Below are positions 1-9,539 of a stretch of DNA of 22,394 nt, piece after piece (the first letter of the stretch is position 1; every line of letters begins with the position of its first letter). A program made the position numbers and the translations under genes. Under the pieces are notes generated by a model. It saw nothing but the letters and a program-made list of their open reading frames with translations, had not been told where the DNA came from and searched no databases. Source of the DNA: Didymodactylos carnosus (taxonomy: Eukaryota; Rotifera; Eurotatoria; Philodinida; Philodinidae); contig CAJNOQ010002845.1 in the NCBI GenBank assembly GCA_905250885.1, positions 1-22,394 of the forward strand, given 5' to 3'.

Positions 1-55
1 TTACTCATATTTACTGCACAGATTGATGAAAAATTTTTCTCTTTATACTTGAAAA

Positions 56-86
56 TCGAGCTGGGGTCCGTACGGACCCCACTCGA
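56..86. repeat. GC-rich near-perfect hairpin/cruciform
   Basis: Positions 62-81 (TGGGGTCCGTACGGACCCCA) form a perfect 20-bp palindrome with no spacer. The pairing resumes with TCGAG (56-60) against CTCGA (82-86) once C61 is left unpaired, giving 15 base pairs in total. The patch is very GC-rich inside strongly AT-rich sequence. No gene is visible next to it, so I do not assign it as a terminator or regulator; it may be the tip of an inverted-repeat element. Confidence 0.8.
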
Positions 87-1019
87 GTAAAAGTTTAGTA
101 GTCAATAGGTGGTGAAATGAGGGTTAATTATGAATCAACCTGATACAATTCCCGTTCCCAGGAACTCGGTAATCCACACTCATATGCCACAAAACAGAAG
201 AAAACAATATACCTTAACATTCTATCATGTTGGAAAACACGCATTTCTCAAATGCGCATTTGTTCCTTAGGAAAGAACCTTAAGAAACGAGAACTCAGAT
301 ATCGTAAGGTCAATACATAGAGAAACAGCGCTCGACATTTATTGCAAAACTTATGCATAACCCGTTATGTCGACACACTGAATTATTCTTGTTCACTTAT
401 CCACACGGTGTGTTGTTATAACCGCTGATAGCTATCTAAAATTAGAAAATACTTCAAATGGCAACATGTAGTTCGACTGGTTCTGTCAAAATAAGTTTCT
501 GTCGGAGTTGAAACGAAGTTGGAGTCGAACTTAGTCGGAGTTGTCCATCTCTGTGTATGTTTCTAAAATAAACAGAGATAGTGTTTCTACATTTTTAGCC
601 CCACATGGGACTGCATCAACAAGTTTTTATGGCTTAATGAGCTATGAAAAATAAACATAGCTCTGCCGTACTCAATATTTTTAGTTTGATCTCGCTTTCG
701 TAAAAAGTCATTTTATTATGTTCACAATTCATCACTTTCTAGAAACTTTCCAAATTCGGCAGCAACAAATTTTTAGAACTCTGAGCAATTCCTATGCATG
801 AATCCCATTTTTGACAAGCTTTAATTGTGTATAAAATTTATCCTTTGTGCTATTCGAAAGGACTGCATAACCCTTGAAAAAATTTTTTTTCAACGTAGTA
901 CAAAAATAAAGCTTGAAAAACAGCTGATTTTCGAAACGAACGATGGAAACTATCGCGTAACCATGCAAAAAATGTTTCAGTGAAAACGAACATTTTTAAA
1001 TATTAAAAAGAAACATGTC
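87..1019. other. Non-coding stretch, no gene seen
   Basis: All frames are broken by frequent stops and I recognise no protein motif. The only structure I noticed is a short purine-rich patch around 500-550 in which GTCGGAGTTG occurs twice (near 501 and 534), which looks like simple-sequence drift. Confidence 0.5.
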
Positions 1020-1121
1020 AAATTCCCTTGACTGTAAAGGAAAGGGTCTTATCGAGTTAAAATGCTTGTATGTCCGCAGACTGGATACTAGCGACACACA
1101 AACTAGTAGAGCAAAACTTGA
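1020..1121 (+). repeat. Dispersed ~100-bp repeat, copy 1
   Basis: The segment starting ATTCCCTTGACTGTAAAGGA and ending near GCAAAACTTGA recurs at 2645-2752 in the same orientation with only scattered substitutions and one 8-bp difference. A 60-codon open frame runs through copy 1, but the same frame is broken in copy 2, so I regard this as repeat rather than gene. After the shared part the two copies diverge completely: copy 1 continues into unique sequence, copy 2 into the tandem array. Confidence 0.85.
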
Positions 1122-2644
1122 TTTAGAAGAAGTCTTGAAGTTAGAAGTAGGCTCAGGCCTCTTTGGATCTTTGAAGGGTTGCGTGGAAACCTTTTAGCAT
1201 TACATTATATTACGAGGCTTATACATTAAAGCAGAGAAAAATTGACAGCATATTTTAAGACTGTTCCCACGGTGTGTTAGGGCTTGGACACTAGTTATCA
1301 GTGGGGAGGCAAACATACACGTCAAGACATAATACGAAAGTGATTAGAAATAAGAATTTAAGAATTGGGAATGTGCCTCATTTATCTCTTGCCTTTCAAG
1401 AACAATGATGGTCGTCAGAACTGTCGCATTAGCCTACTACTGTTTGTTGAGAATGTTCTTCGGAATGTAAGAGACATGCTTATTTATTCTATAATTTTCT
1501 AGAAAAAATTGGATATTGATGATTCCTTTCCAGTCAAGGGAGAAGTGAATCAGGGTGTTGAACGGTACTTGTTTTTCACTTACGTTTTAGATTTCGTCGA
1601 ACGACAACTGGTAAAATGAAAGAATGTATATAGGTCTTATTCCTTTTATATATATTCAACAGAATGAATAATAATGACATGTTTCTCTAAAGTGAGGAAT
1701 TAATCATCTTGTGAAATATTTGCATTAGCGTATATCGAGAAAAGAAAGGATGTAGATTTATGTATTTTTAGTGATAAAAGGTAACGATACAACAACCATA
1801 CTCATGTTGCACAGAAAGACGTATTCGTTTACTTGGTATTTTCTATGCTCTCTTCTTGCTTTACTGCTTCTTATTTAATAATGCTAAGATAAGACGATGC
1901 TAGTGGAGTTTGCCAGTTTAATATCTTTCCGTTCTGTTGTTAACAAAGTATCAAGCAAAAAGAAATAGTAGGGATTAGGAAAAACGAGAAGAAATTCTAG
2001 TGTTGCGAAAGCAACTACAATACAGACAAAATTAATTTGCGCCGTCATATATATAAACAGACAAGCTAATATTTTATGTAGATCAAGTTAGCATCAGACT
2101 CGGCCTTTTTTTGTGCAAATTCGCAATGCAACCAGTGTTGGCTCTTGAATTGTTGTGCTAAATATGAAATCCGATTTTCTATCAACTGGTATTATTTTTG
2201 GAAAGAGTCATTGAGCAAAAAGAGGGGTTCGACCAAAATACTGGGTTTATTATCCTATTTAAGCTAGAGGCCTGCAAAGCACAACTTTTCTGCAGCCTGT
2301 AATCTATCCTGTAAAATTTTTGGCAACTACTCTGCCCGGCCTTGCTCTTGCAAAAAATTTTTCTAATATATTAATGAAAAGTTCATTTTCTAACGGATTC
2401 ATTTGTCATGTTATCACTATCGGCGAATAGCAACTAGAAACACACAAGATATGATAAAATTGCTCGATAAGCATTCTGTTGAAAGTGAGTATACATGCAT
2501 TTAGGTACAATCAAGTACAGCAAGACGATTTTTATTCCGAAAACACCTCATGATTTGCCTAATTTCTTATTAGAGACGAAGGACACTTTAGTTCGGCTTA
2601 TATTGCATAGATTAATCTATGATTTTACTTTTCCGTTTAAATAA
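1122..2644. other. Non-coding stretch, no gene seen
   Basis: AT-rich sequence with dense stops in all frames. I saw no RNA gene, no transposon ends and no recognisable peptide. It separates the two copies of the dispersed repeat. Confidence 0.5.
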
Positions 2645-2752
2645 TATTCCCTTGACTGTAAAGGAAAGCGTCTTATCGAGTTAAAATGCCTGTATGTTTG
2701 TATGTCCGCAGACTAGATACTAGCAACATACAAAGTAGTACAGCAAAACTTG
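2645..2752 (+). repeat. Dispersed ~100-bp repeat, copy 2, leading into the array
   Basis: This is the second copy of the repeat at 1020-1121. It differs mainly by an 8-bp tandem duplication (TGTATGTTTGTATG in place of TGTATG before TCCGCAGACT). The homology to copy 1 ends about where the 108-bp tandem array begins, so the array and this leader may belong to one larger element of which copy 1 kept only the leader. Confidence 0.85.
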
Positions 2753-2753
2753 A

Positions 2754-3575
2754 CTGGATGAAAATGATATGGAGTATGTAGTCGACTATCGGGAATCAGA
2801 AAATGCGTATGAGCGAGCTCTATGATCAGTTCTATTGATCGAAATGTTTATCTCAGCTTCGCTGAATGTGAATGATCTAGAGTAGGTAGTCAACTATGCG
2901 GAATCAGAAAATGCGTATGAGCGACCTCTACGGTGAATCCCATTGGTCGAAACATGATTTCCATTTGAATGGATGAAAATGATATGGAGTAAGTAGTGGA
3001 GTATGGGGAATCGGAAAACGAGTGAGTGCGACCTCTAGGGTTGATGCTATTGGTCGAAACGTTTTTCTCCACTTCGTTGGATGCAGATGATGTGCAATAT
3101 GTATTCGACTATGGGGAATTAGAAAATCTATATAAGCGACTTCTAGAACGGATTCTGTTTGTCGAAAACTGCATCTTAAGTTCATTGGATGTAAATGGTG
3201 CGCAACAGGTATGCGACTATCGGGAATCAGAAACTGAGCATAAACGACCTACTTTCTCTCTTAAATGTTGTCGCCGTGTATTGTTTCTATACATGTATTC
3301 TAGTGCTATCCTCTGTCCTCAGTCAATTTATGTTAAGATGTAATGGCTTCGCCTCCTCCTTCTCATAATTTCTACTGATTTTTTCAACATTTCTTCTAAA
3401 TAAATAAAGTTTATATCAACGACCTCGACGGTCGATTCTATTAGTAGAAACTGTCATCTTAACTCGGCTGAATGAGAATGATGCGCAACAGGTGTTCGAG
3501 TATGGAAATCAGGAAATGATTTTGAGCCGTCTCTAGGATAGACGAAACTTACAGAATCTAGGTAGTCTATCGTGG
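2754..3575 (+). repeat. Tandem array of ~108-bp (36-codon) units
   Basis: Six degenerate units start near 2754, 2862, 2969, 3077, 3185 and 3468. Spacings are 108, 107, 108, 108 and then 283 because of an insertion in unit 5. The conserved core of each unit resembles GACTATSGGGAATCAGAAAA, followed about 20 bases later by CGACCTCTA. A period of exactly 36 codons suggests protein-coding repeats. In the plus frame the unit reads roughly L-D-x-N-D-x-x-Y-V-V-D-Y-x-E-S-E-N-x-Y-x-R, and units 4-5 are open for about 75 codons (3026-3250). Units 1-3 contain in-frame TGA/TAG codons and one has lost a base, so as it stands this is at best a decayed coding repeat. Open frames on the opposite strand here are shadows of the periodicity. 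I recognise no family. A non-coding satellite of 108 bp is the alternative. Confidence 0.8.
3251..3417. mobile_element. 167-bp insertion inside repeat unit 5, with 8-bp duplication
   Basis: Unit 5 stops after AACGACCT (3243-3250) and resumes with AACGACCT (3418-3425), after which the rest of the unit continues. This is the pattern left by an insertion that duplicated 8 bp of target. The inserted DNA is AT-rich at its right end (AAATAAATAAAG near 3399-3410). I see no clear terminal inverted repeats. An 8-bp duplication fits a hAT-type element, but without recognisable ends the class is open. Confidence 0.55.
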
Positions 3576-3673
3576 CGAATCGGTTAGTGATGCTTCCAGG
3601 GCCCTTTTATGAACGAAACGAAACTAAATAACAGTTTATTTTGTACGTCTACTAGAGATTTTAATAATGCTAT

Positions 3674-4151
3674 TTAGCACAAGTTCGTTTTCAGCTGAAT
3701 TTTGCCAGGAAATGATTCGATTGAGAATAATGTACGTGTATCGCTCTTGCCGCAATATATTGAAGATTCTAGAACTTTCAATGATGTTGTACACGAACTC
3801 AGTGCCCACCATGCTCGTTCATCACCTACACAATATTCATCACTTAAATCTTCTCTGACACCACGCCAAACCGTTTGATGTGGAATGGATGGAAGTTTAT
3901 ACAAAGCAGTAAGAAATAATTTGAGATAACGGTACCATGGTCGCAAGTTTTGTCGATCAGCATCTCGTAATGCACAATTGAGAATTGAATAAAGACTTTC
4001 TGATGGTACATCCCATTCCATGGTATAGTTCCATGGTAAGTGGTTCTTTTTCATATCCGGATATTGGACGTAGCATTTGGTTTGGTTCATCACGAACTGA
4101 ATTTAAAAATCGCGGATTTTGTTGATATTGTGAAGCATGACTTTTGGCCAT
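3674..4151 (-). pseudogene. Arginine-type mono-ADP-ribosyltransferase pseudogene
   Basis: Intact members of this ecto-ART family transfer ADP-ribose from NAD to arginine residues. Two reading frames on the minus strand carry its landmarks. Frame A (from ATG at 4151 down to about 4038) has NPRFLNSVRDEPNQMLRPI and GYEKEPL, typical of the N-terminal part of bdelloid copies. Frame B (about 4027 to 3674) starts at YTMEW and carries SILN..LR, LRPWYRYLKL, the arginine motif VWRGV, the serine motif WWALSSCT and TLFSIESF. The residues normally found between GYEKEPL and YTMEW are missing. The junction shifts frame and sits at a direct repeat ACCATGGAA, which suggests a deletion between short repeats. 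The frame stops at 3674 before the C-terminal glutamate (ExE) motif, so both catalytic completeness and frame are lost. Family assignment is confident; bdelloid origin is from memory of the family. Confidence 0.85.
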
Positions 4152-5699
4152 ATTCGGTCATACACTAATCTAAAATGTCCCTTAGATAATACAGATGTTG
4201 ACTCAACAGGTTTTAATCTTTTGTGAACGCCTTAGACCGCCTTACTCTTGAAAAAAAAGTTGTGAAAGTTTGTGTAATGGTAATTTTATTAAAATTAAAA
4301 TGTGCTAGCAGCGTCAAAAATGAGCGAAGAATTGTCGCATTTTTGTGTTGGTATTTCAGTCAACAAAACTCTACGTGTTTCCCCTTTCTCTACCTGTTGT
4401 CTTTCCAATTACATGTGTTTTGCATTTCTTTTCGTGCTTTTATCACTGAAGGCTAACAAATATGACTATACGTTTATTTTTTATTTATTTAGAAATGATA
4501 ACAGAGCAGAACGGAATCGAAATAACGACGTAAGTGGTGAAAAGCAACCAAATGAATCATATATTCTCAGCTTATAATGAAAATAAAACTGCACCAGAAT
4601 CTCTAAAGGCAGGGAATCGATTCAGCGAAACAGTAGCAGATATAAATCACATAAAGTAACCAGAGATATGATCTTCAGAAGTATACGATAACAAAATAAG
4701 AAGTTGCTTCTATATAATTAGGGATGTTCGATTTTCGTGAAGAACTGGAACCACACTGCCGCTTCTCACAACGCAACTGCGGTTTCTTAGCCTGTTCCTT
4801 TTTTGCCGAACCAAGACTTTTTGACTTCCCTTTCTTTCAACAAAATGAAAACATATTGACAAAGCTACAAAAAGATATATTTACCTCTCATCATGTGAAT
4901 GAATCCTTTCATTTACTATAAAATGAATTCTCTTTCGTTGACTGGCAAACATACCTTTCTGTAACTTTGTCAGTTGTGTGTTTTGTTAAAAGAAAGGCTA
5001 ATCAAAAAGTTTTGAGTCAGCAAAAAACGGAATCATAATCCTTTGAATGTATGATTTAAATTATGATCAAGTAATAAAAACAGAGGTTTAAACCAACAAG
5101 ATTTTCCCAGAGACCTCTTCTATATGGTTCGATGCAGCTCGACGAGCTAATTCTGAATATCACGTTGGTTTTGCGCTAAAATGTTATATTAGTCTCAAAA
5201 AAATGCATTTAAGGTCAAAATCCACGGTTTTTTGGAAAACCTCGAGCACAATTCAGAATCACTGGGAGTAATTGGCGCTATGGTCCATGGTAGAACACAC
5301 ATAGAGGAATATTTGGCGAAAGGTTGAGCTCGATTGGACTTTAGCTGTTTGTAGCGTTTACAAAATACAGAATGATGCATTTTTGATACTTGATTTTAGC
5401 CTAGTAGATTTTTTTTTCTGTAGCAATTTGAGTTCAATCTAAACGATCTTTTCATTAAAATGGAGCTCATAGGTCAATAATTCTTTTCAGATAGTTTTTC
5501 AAATTAAACTATTCCAATAAGTTGGCCAAAAATTAACTTTATCTGAGGAGAGCGATTTTTGAACAAATTTCTTAGTATGTGTTTTTCCAACGTTCAACTT
5601 AAGTTTTGAAAGTGCTATTTCAGGACAAGATAGATCAAAGACAGAAGTAATTATTCCAATGTTTAAACTTTGAAAAATAACACTTTCGTTTTTTATGTC
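4152..5699. other. Non-coding stretch, no gene seen
   Basis: Several short open frames (for example 4223-4577 and 4724-4921) have no recognisable motifs, no splice partners and phenylalanine/serine-rich composition expected of AT-rich noise. The part around 5120-5390 (GGTCAAAATCCACGGTTTTT and surroundings) has the look of a dispersed interspersed repeat, but no second copy occurs in this window. Confidence 0.45.
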
Positions 5700-5835
5700 C
5701 GCCTGGTTGCCCACTGTGCGTCCGTCACACTCGCTGGTCACTATATGTATGTACGTCCGCCACACTGCCACATAACTATATGTATGTACGTCCGTCGCCG
5801 TGTGTGCATACGTCCGTCACACCCGTGTACGGACA
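5700..5835 (+). repeat. CGTCCG-rich low-complexity patch with exact 20-bp duplication
   Basis: ACTATATGTATGTACGTCCG occurs at 5740-5759 and again, identically, at 5775-5794. CGTCCGTCACAC occurs near 5719 and near 5811. The patch is more GC-rich than its surroundings and looks like a degenerate minisatellite. Open frames across it on both strands are by-products. Confidence 0.75.
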
Positions 5836-6034
5836 AACACACTCACAGACACCTTGAGTTTTTCGTATGAAGAAATTTTTTTCGTATGACCATAGACTTA
5901 CAGTGAATGGAATGAAAAATTTTAAAAAAGTTTTATTCGTGTCTTTTTCGCCAGGTTCTTTAGAAATCTTGCACCTGTGGATTTCAGTTGTCACTGTGTA
6001 GCTTCCCAAAATACTCGAAATATCAATTGCAAAC

Positions 6035-7085
6035 AAAGTACATTTATAGGTAATCGACTATGCCGCATCCAATGAACATATGTTCGGTGTTCCCTAAGCA
6101 TTTTCAGAAAATGACCAGAAAATCTCTTCAGAAGTATCGGGGTTTGACATCGACACAAAAAAATCTTAATGACACATAGATTACGGCGCATCTAATGGGC
6201 ATATAATCAGTCCTCCACGAGGATTTCCAGTAGGTTTTCAGAGGATCTCCAGAATATTTTTTGATAAACTTTGAGACTTTAGCTAAAACGAAAGGCTTTC
6301 ATAGATAACCAACTGCGACACTTCCAACTACACTACAATTTCAAAAACCCTTAAAAAGAATCTTCTATTTGAGAAAAACCAAAAAAAATGTATAGCCACC
6401 CGTGAAAAATGTTGAAAGGGTATAACCATTTGAGACATATCATAACTGTTTAAAAGTTTATTATTCTTATCAAAAAAACTCATTGTCGTGTTCTGAAATA
6501 TGGCTAAACTATGTTCTGAAAAACGGTTGAGGTTTTCTTCATGTCACAAAAAAATCATTCAGGTATTTTAAAATATCAAAGCAATTCAGGGTTTTTTAAA
6601 TCAAGGCTTTTTCCTATTCTAAAAATCTCAAACAGGTTTTCTGATAAAAATAAAAAACATTTAAACAGTTATGATATGGTTCAAATGGGTTATACCATTT
6701 TCTGTATTTTAAAATATCTTTTTTTTGTTTTAGAGAATACTGGATAATTGAGGTTTCCAGAAAACTTTTAAAAGATTCTCTGAAAACCGTTTTGGACTTG
6801 TTAACGTTAAACAGTGAAAGAAACCATGTCAAGTATGATAAGTTTGTGAGCTTTGTTTGTGCTTCGGCGGCCAAAAAATTTCTGAGGATTCTCTGGAAAC
6901 CCACTGAAAATCCTCATAAAGCACCGATTATATATCCACTAGATATGCCGTAATCTGCTTATCATTAAGATTTTTTGTTTCAAATTCAATCCCCATATTT
7001 CTGAAAAGGTTTTCTGGAGATCCTTTTGGAAGTTGAACATATACCCATTAGATGCGTCATAGTCAATTACAGATGAATGCACTTT
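6035..7085. repeat. ~1.05-kb foldback element (long inverted repeat)
   Basis: The two halves are diverged reverse complements of each other, with paired positions summing to about 13,115-13,120 along the whole length. For example GGTATAACC..ATATCATAACTGTTTAAA (6418-6455) faces its complement at 6660-6697. AAAAATCTTAATGA..AGATTACGGC (6164-6186) faces 6947-6973. The outer AAAGTACATT (6035) faces AATGCACTTT (7076). Each arm contains two related sub-blocks about 125 bp apart (TAATCGACTATGCCGCATCC, then AGATTACGGCGCATCTAATG). Open frames at 6541-6747 and 6614-6904 are inside it and look spurious. No target duplication is obvious. Confidence 0.85.
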
Positions 7086-7700
7086 CTGTGCTTTTCGAAC
7101 TTTAAAACTTCTTACAAGTTATTCGAACTTATTAATTTACAATAGTTTTAATTTTTGACGATTTTCAATTTAATTTTAAGCAATTAATAACGGTTGACTT
7201 TTTCTTCCAATCATAGTTTTATACAGTAACACGCATAGGTTATAGAAAATATTTAATTTTAACAATTTATTAAGTTAAGGATTTCTTGCAAGACTTTTTA
7301 TTTTTCATAAATTTATTTTATAATTGAAGTGAGCATACTGCTATAGTTCTTTGTAGCCAATTACAGGAAAAACAGTTTTGAAACTAAAAGTAAATGTCAT
7401 GACTATTCCATCTGCCGACCAAAAATGTGGCTATTACGTTAATAAAGAAAAAATTATTTTTCTCGCATGACATCATGTAGTTTTAACTTCATGTTTTCCT
7501 GAAACCTTCAGATTCTGTTTTATACCCTCGGTAGAACAGTAAAAACTATTTTACCCGTAGCAGAAAGACAATACTTAAGACTACAAAATCGAAGATATAA
7601 GGAAAATATCGGCCGAGAGTATTGATCTTGGCGCATGTATTGGGAAAAGAGCGTTTCATTGTATTATACAAACCCCTTCGTTTGGACGCTTTTTTGGAGA
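7086..7700. other. Non-coding stretch, no gene seen
   Basis: Very AT-rich sequence between the foldback and the small MITE; no motif or structure recognised. Confidence 0.5.
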
Positions 7701-7708
7701 TCCATAAA

Positions 7709-7865
7709 TAGTGGCGGAGCCATCAACCAGGCTGAGCCCCACCTAGACGGTTTTTTAAAATCTTTCCTGAAATTCAGCTTAAATTTATTAGCACTACATC
7801 AGATCGAACTCCAGAAAAGTGATGGACTGAGCCCTGCCTAGCACGAAATCCTGGTTATATCGCTA
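7709..7865. mobile_element. Degenerate hAT-like MITE (157 bp)
   Basis: The left end TAGTGGCGGAGCCA resembles the ends of common hAT-type miniature elements. The right end, read on the other strand, is TAGCGATATAACCA followed by GGATTTCGTGCTAGG, a weaker match (about 8 of 14). The 8-bp flanks TCCATAAA (7701-7708) and TCCATCCA (7866-7873) agree at 6 of 8 positions, compatible with an old 8-bp target duplication. CTGAGCCCCACCTAG (7732) and CTGAGCCCTGCCTAG (7828) also occur inside. No transposase is encoded. Assignment is tentative because of the divergence of the right end. Confidence 0.5.
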
Positions 7866-7873
7866 TCCATCCA

Positions 7874-8792
7874 CAAAGATCAGCGTGGAATTTTGATTCT
7901 GCTTTTTTATAATATTTTTTAGCGCGCTCATCGTACAACTGTAGATCATTCATTGCGAATCATTAATCTTCATATAGTTTACAAATTGTTATGGATACAT
8001 TTTCATCAAGGGATGAACGTTGACTATGACAAAAAAGTTTCTTTTTTTTCTTGATAGAGAATTGTTTGCTTTGTCAAGCAGAATTAAAATTTGCCGCTGG
8101 TGCTATTACCGTTATAATAATGTATGATAAAATGATATACTTTTCTTTTCCTCTCTACAATATCGTGTTATCTTTTTTCTCGCATGTTCACTGCTTTTGC
8201 CATTCGTTTCAAAAAAAGTATGTTGGTGAATGTTTTTTGAATAAAATCTAAACAACAGAGATAGAGAGCTGTTATTTTCAGTTTATGAAAATAAATGATT
8301 GGAGTAATTGATTTTTGGAAAAATTATCGTGAAATCACTAAGTGCCATGGATATAGGCCGATATAGGATTTCTCTATTCATATATAAACTTATCTATTTT
8401 AGCTCTTTTATTGGATTGTGCAATTCAAAGTATGAAAAGAAAGTATATCTGGTTTTAAGTAATCTTGAAGGTCTTCAGGAAACTCTGTGAAAGACTGATG
8501 ATATTTTCTTGAATATAGTATGCCTCAAGGGATACAAAGTTATAAAGAAGCTAAAATAGAGTATATGCTAGTAATCTGATGTTGTTCGAAACTACGTAGA
8601 ACCTGAAAATTGCAGTTTTTTATCTCTTTGTGTACAGATCTTATTCAAAAAAACATTCTTTTTTTTTGTATGTGGGATTGTATACTGCTAGTGTGCCTCG
8701 TGACAAAATAAAATCTTGATCCAAGTGGTGACCAACAATGGATATTATTAAATTTGTAAGAATTATAATATAACGGTTTCTGGTATGGACAC
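7874..8792. other. Non-coding stretch, no gene seen
   Basis: AT-rich sequence with two short open frames (8051-8251 and 8308-8490) that are hydrophobic, lack motifs and have no credible splice context. I do not call either as a gene. Confidence 0.45.
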
Positions 8793-8875
8793 ATAAACAA
8801 TAGTAACAGAGCTATGACTATGATTATGATTAGATAAACAATAGTGACAGAGCTATGATTATAATTATGGTTCGA
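8793..8875 (+). repeat. Two-copy tandem duplication, ~41-bp unit
   Basis: ATAAACAATAGTAACAGAGC begins at 8793 and ATAAACAATAGTGACAGAGC begins at 8834. Both are followed by closely similar TATGA..ATTATG sequence. A recent small tandem duplication with no coding role seen. Confidence 0.8.
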
Positions 8876-9539
8876 TAGCTCTCTAAATAGTATAGAATAG
8901 AAAGAAAAGAATGTTTTTTTGTCTCTTGCCTCACCGCTTTTACATCTATTAATCAGAGATTTTTATATTTCCATTACTCATCACAATATTTCTTTTTTCA
9001 TGTATACAAACATATATCTGTTCGTTTTTTCTTTTGCTATTAGATGTTGACAATAGTCGTTTAGAAGGTAGAAATATCAAATAAACAGTAGAAAGTTTTA
9101 TATAACTATAATCAAAATTAAATTCATTTGAGAAGATGGTATGAAAATATTACAGATTTGAGAGACGTTAGCTGAAATATAGAATCTCATCTACTTTTTA
9201 CCTAAAAGTCACAAATCGTGACAAAGTTCGCACAAGACGTCTAGCTTAAAAGAAGTATAATAAGTATGAAATAGACAAAATAATAATAATATAAAAAATA
9301 TAAGAAATTGGGTAATTGATAAAAAGAGTATGAATAACGAATATTAATACACAACAATTGTTCTATCATTTAAATTCTGGCTGAGTTAGAAAAATTTGTG
9401 GGATTGTTAAAATAAGCATTGGAAGAAGGAGTAAATATTAGCAGTAAAAAGTAATTTAAAAAATTTATGTAATACACAAATGAAAAACATGGCTTGACTC
9501 CATCTTGTAACTAAGAGTTTTCAGCTTCTTCTATCCTAT
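8876..9539. other. AT-rich flank downstream of the calponin-like gene
   Basis: This is the 3' side of the minus-strand gene and must include its 3' UTR. I see no canonical AATAAA on the minus strand within the first ~100 bases after the stop, only ATAAAT-like variants, so the polyadenylation site is not located. No other gene is visible. Confidence 0.5.

Noticed and set aside
500..560. Minus-strand GTTCGACTCC resembling a tRNA B box
   Set aside because: No A box, acceptor stem or cloverleaf can be drawn around it; the region is a short simple-sequence patch.
2890..3185. Minus-strand open frames of 60 and 85 codons across the array
   Set aside because: They mirror the 108-bp periodicity of the plus strand; the periodic H-F-L-I-P-H-S pattern is the complement of the conserved core, and no protein feature supports them.
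2754..3575. Regularly spaced repeats that might be read as a CRISPR array
   Set aside because: Units are contiguous and diverged along their whole length, with no alternation of constant repeats and unique spacers, and the context is eukaryotic.
4223..4921. Plus-strand open frames of 65-91 codons
   Set aside because: No motif, no splice partners, phenylalanine- and serine-rich composition typical of AT-rich non-coding DNA.
6541..6904. Overlapping open frames on both strands near 6.5-6.9 kb
   Set aside because: They lie in the central and right-arm part of the large foldback and show no independent coding signal.
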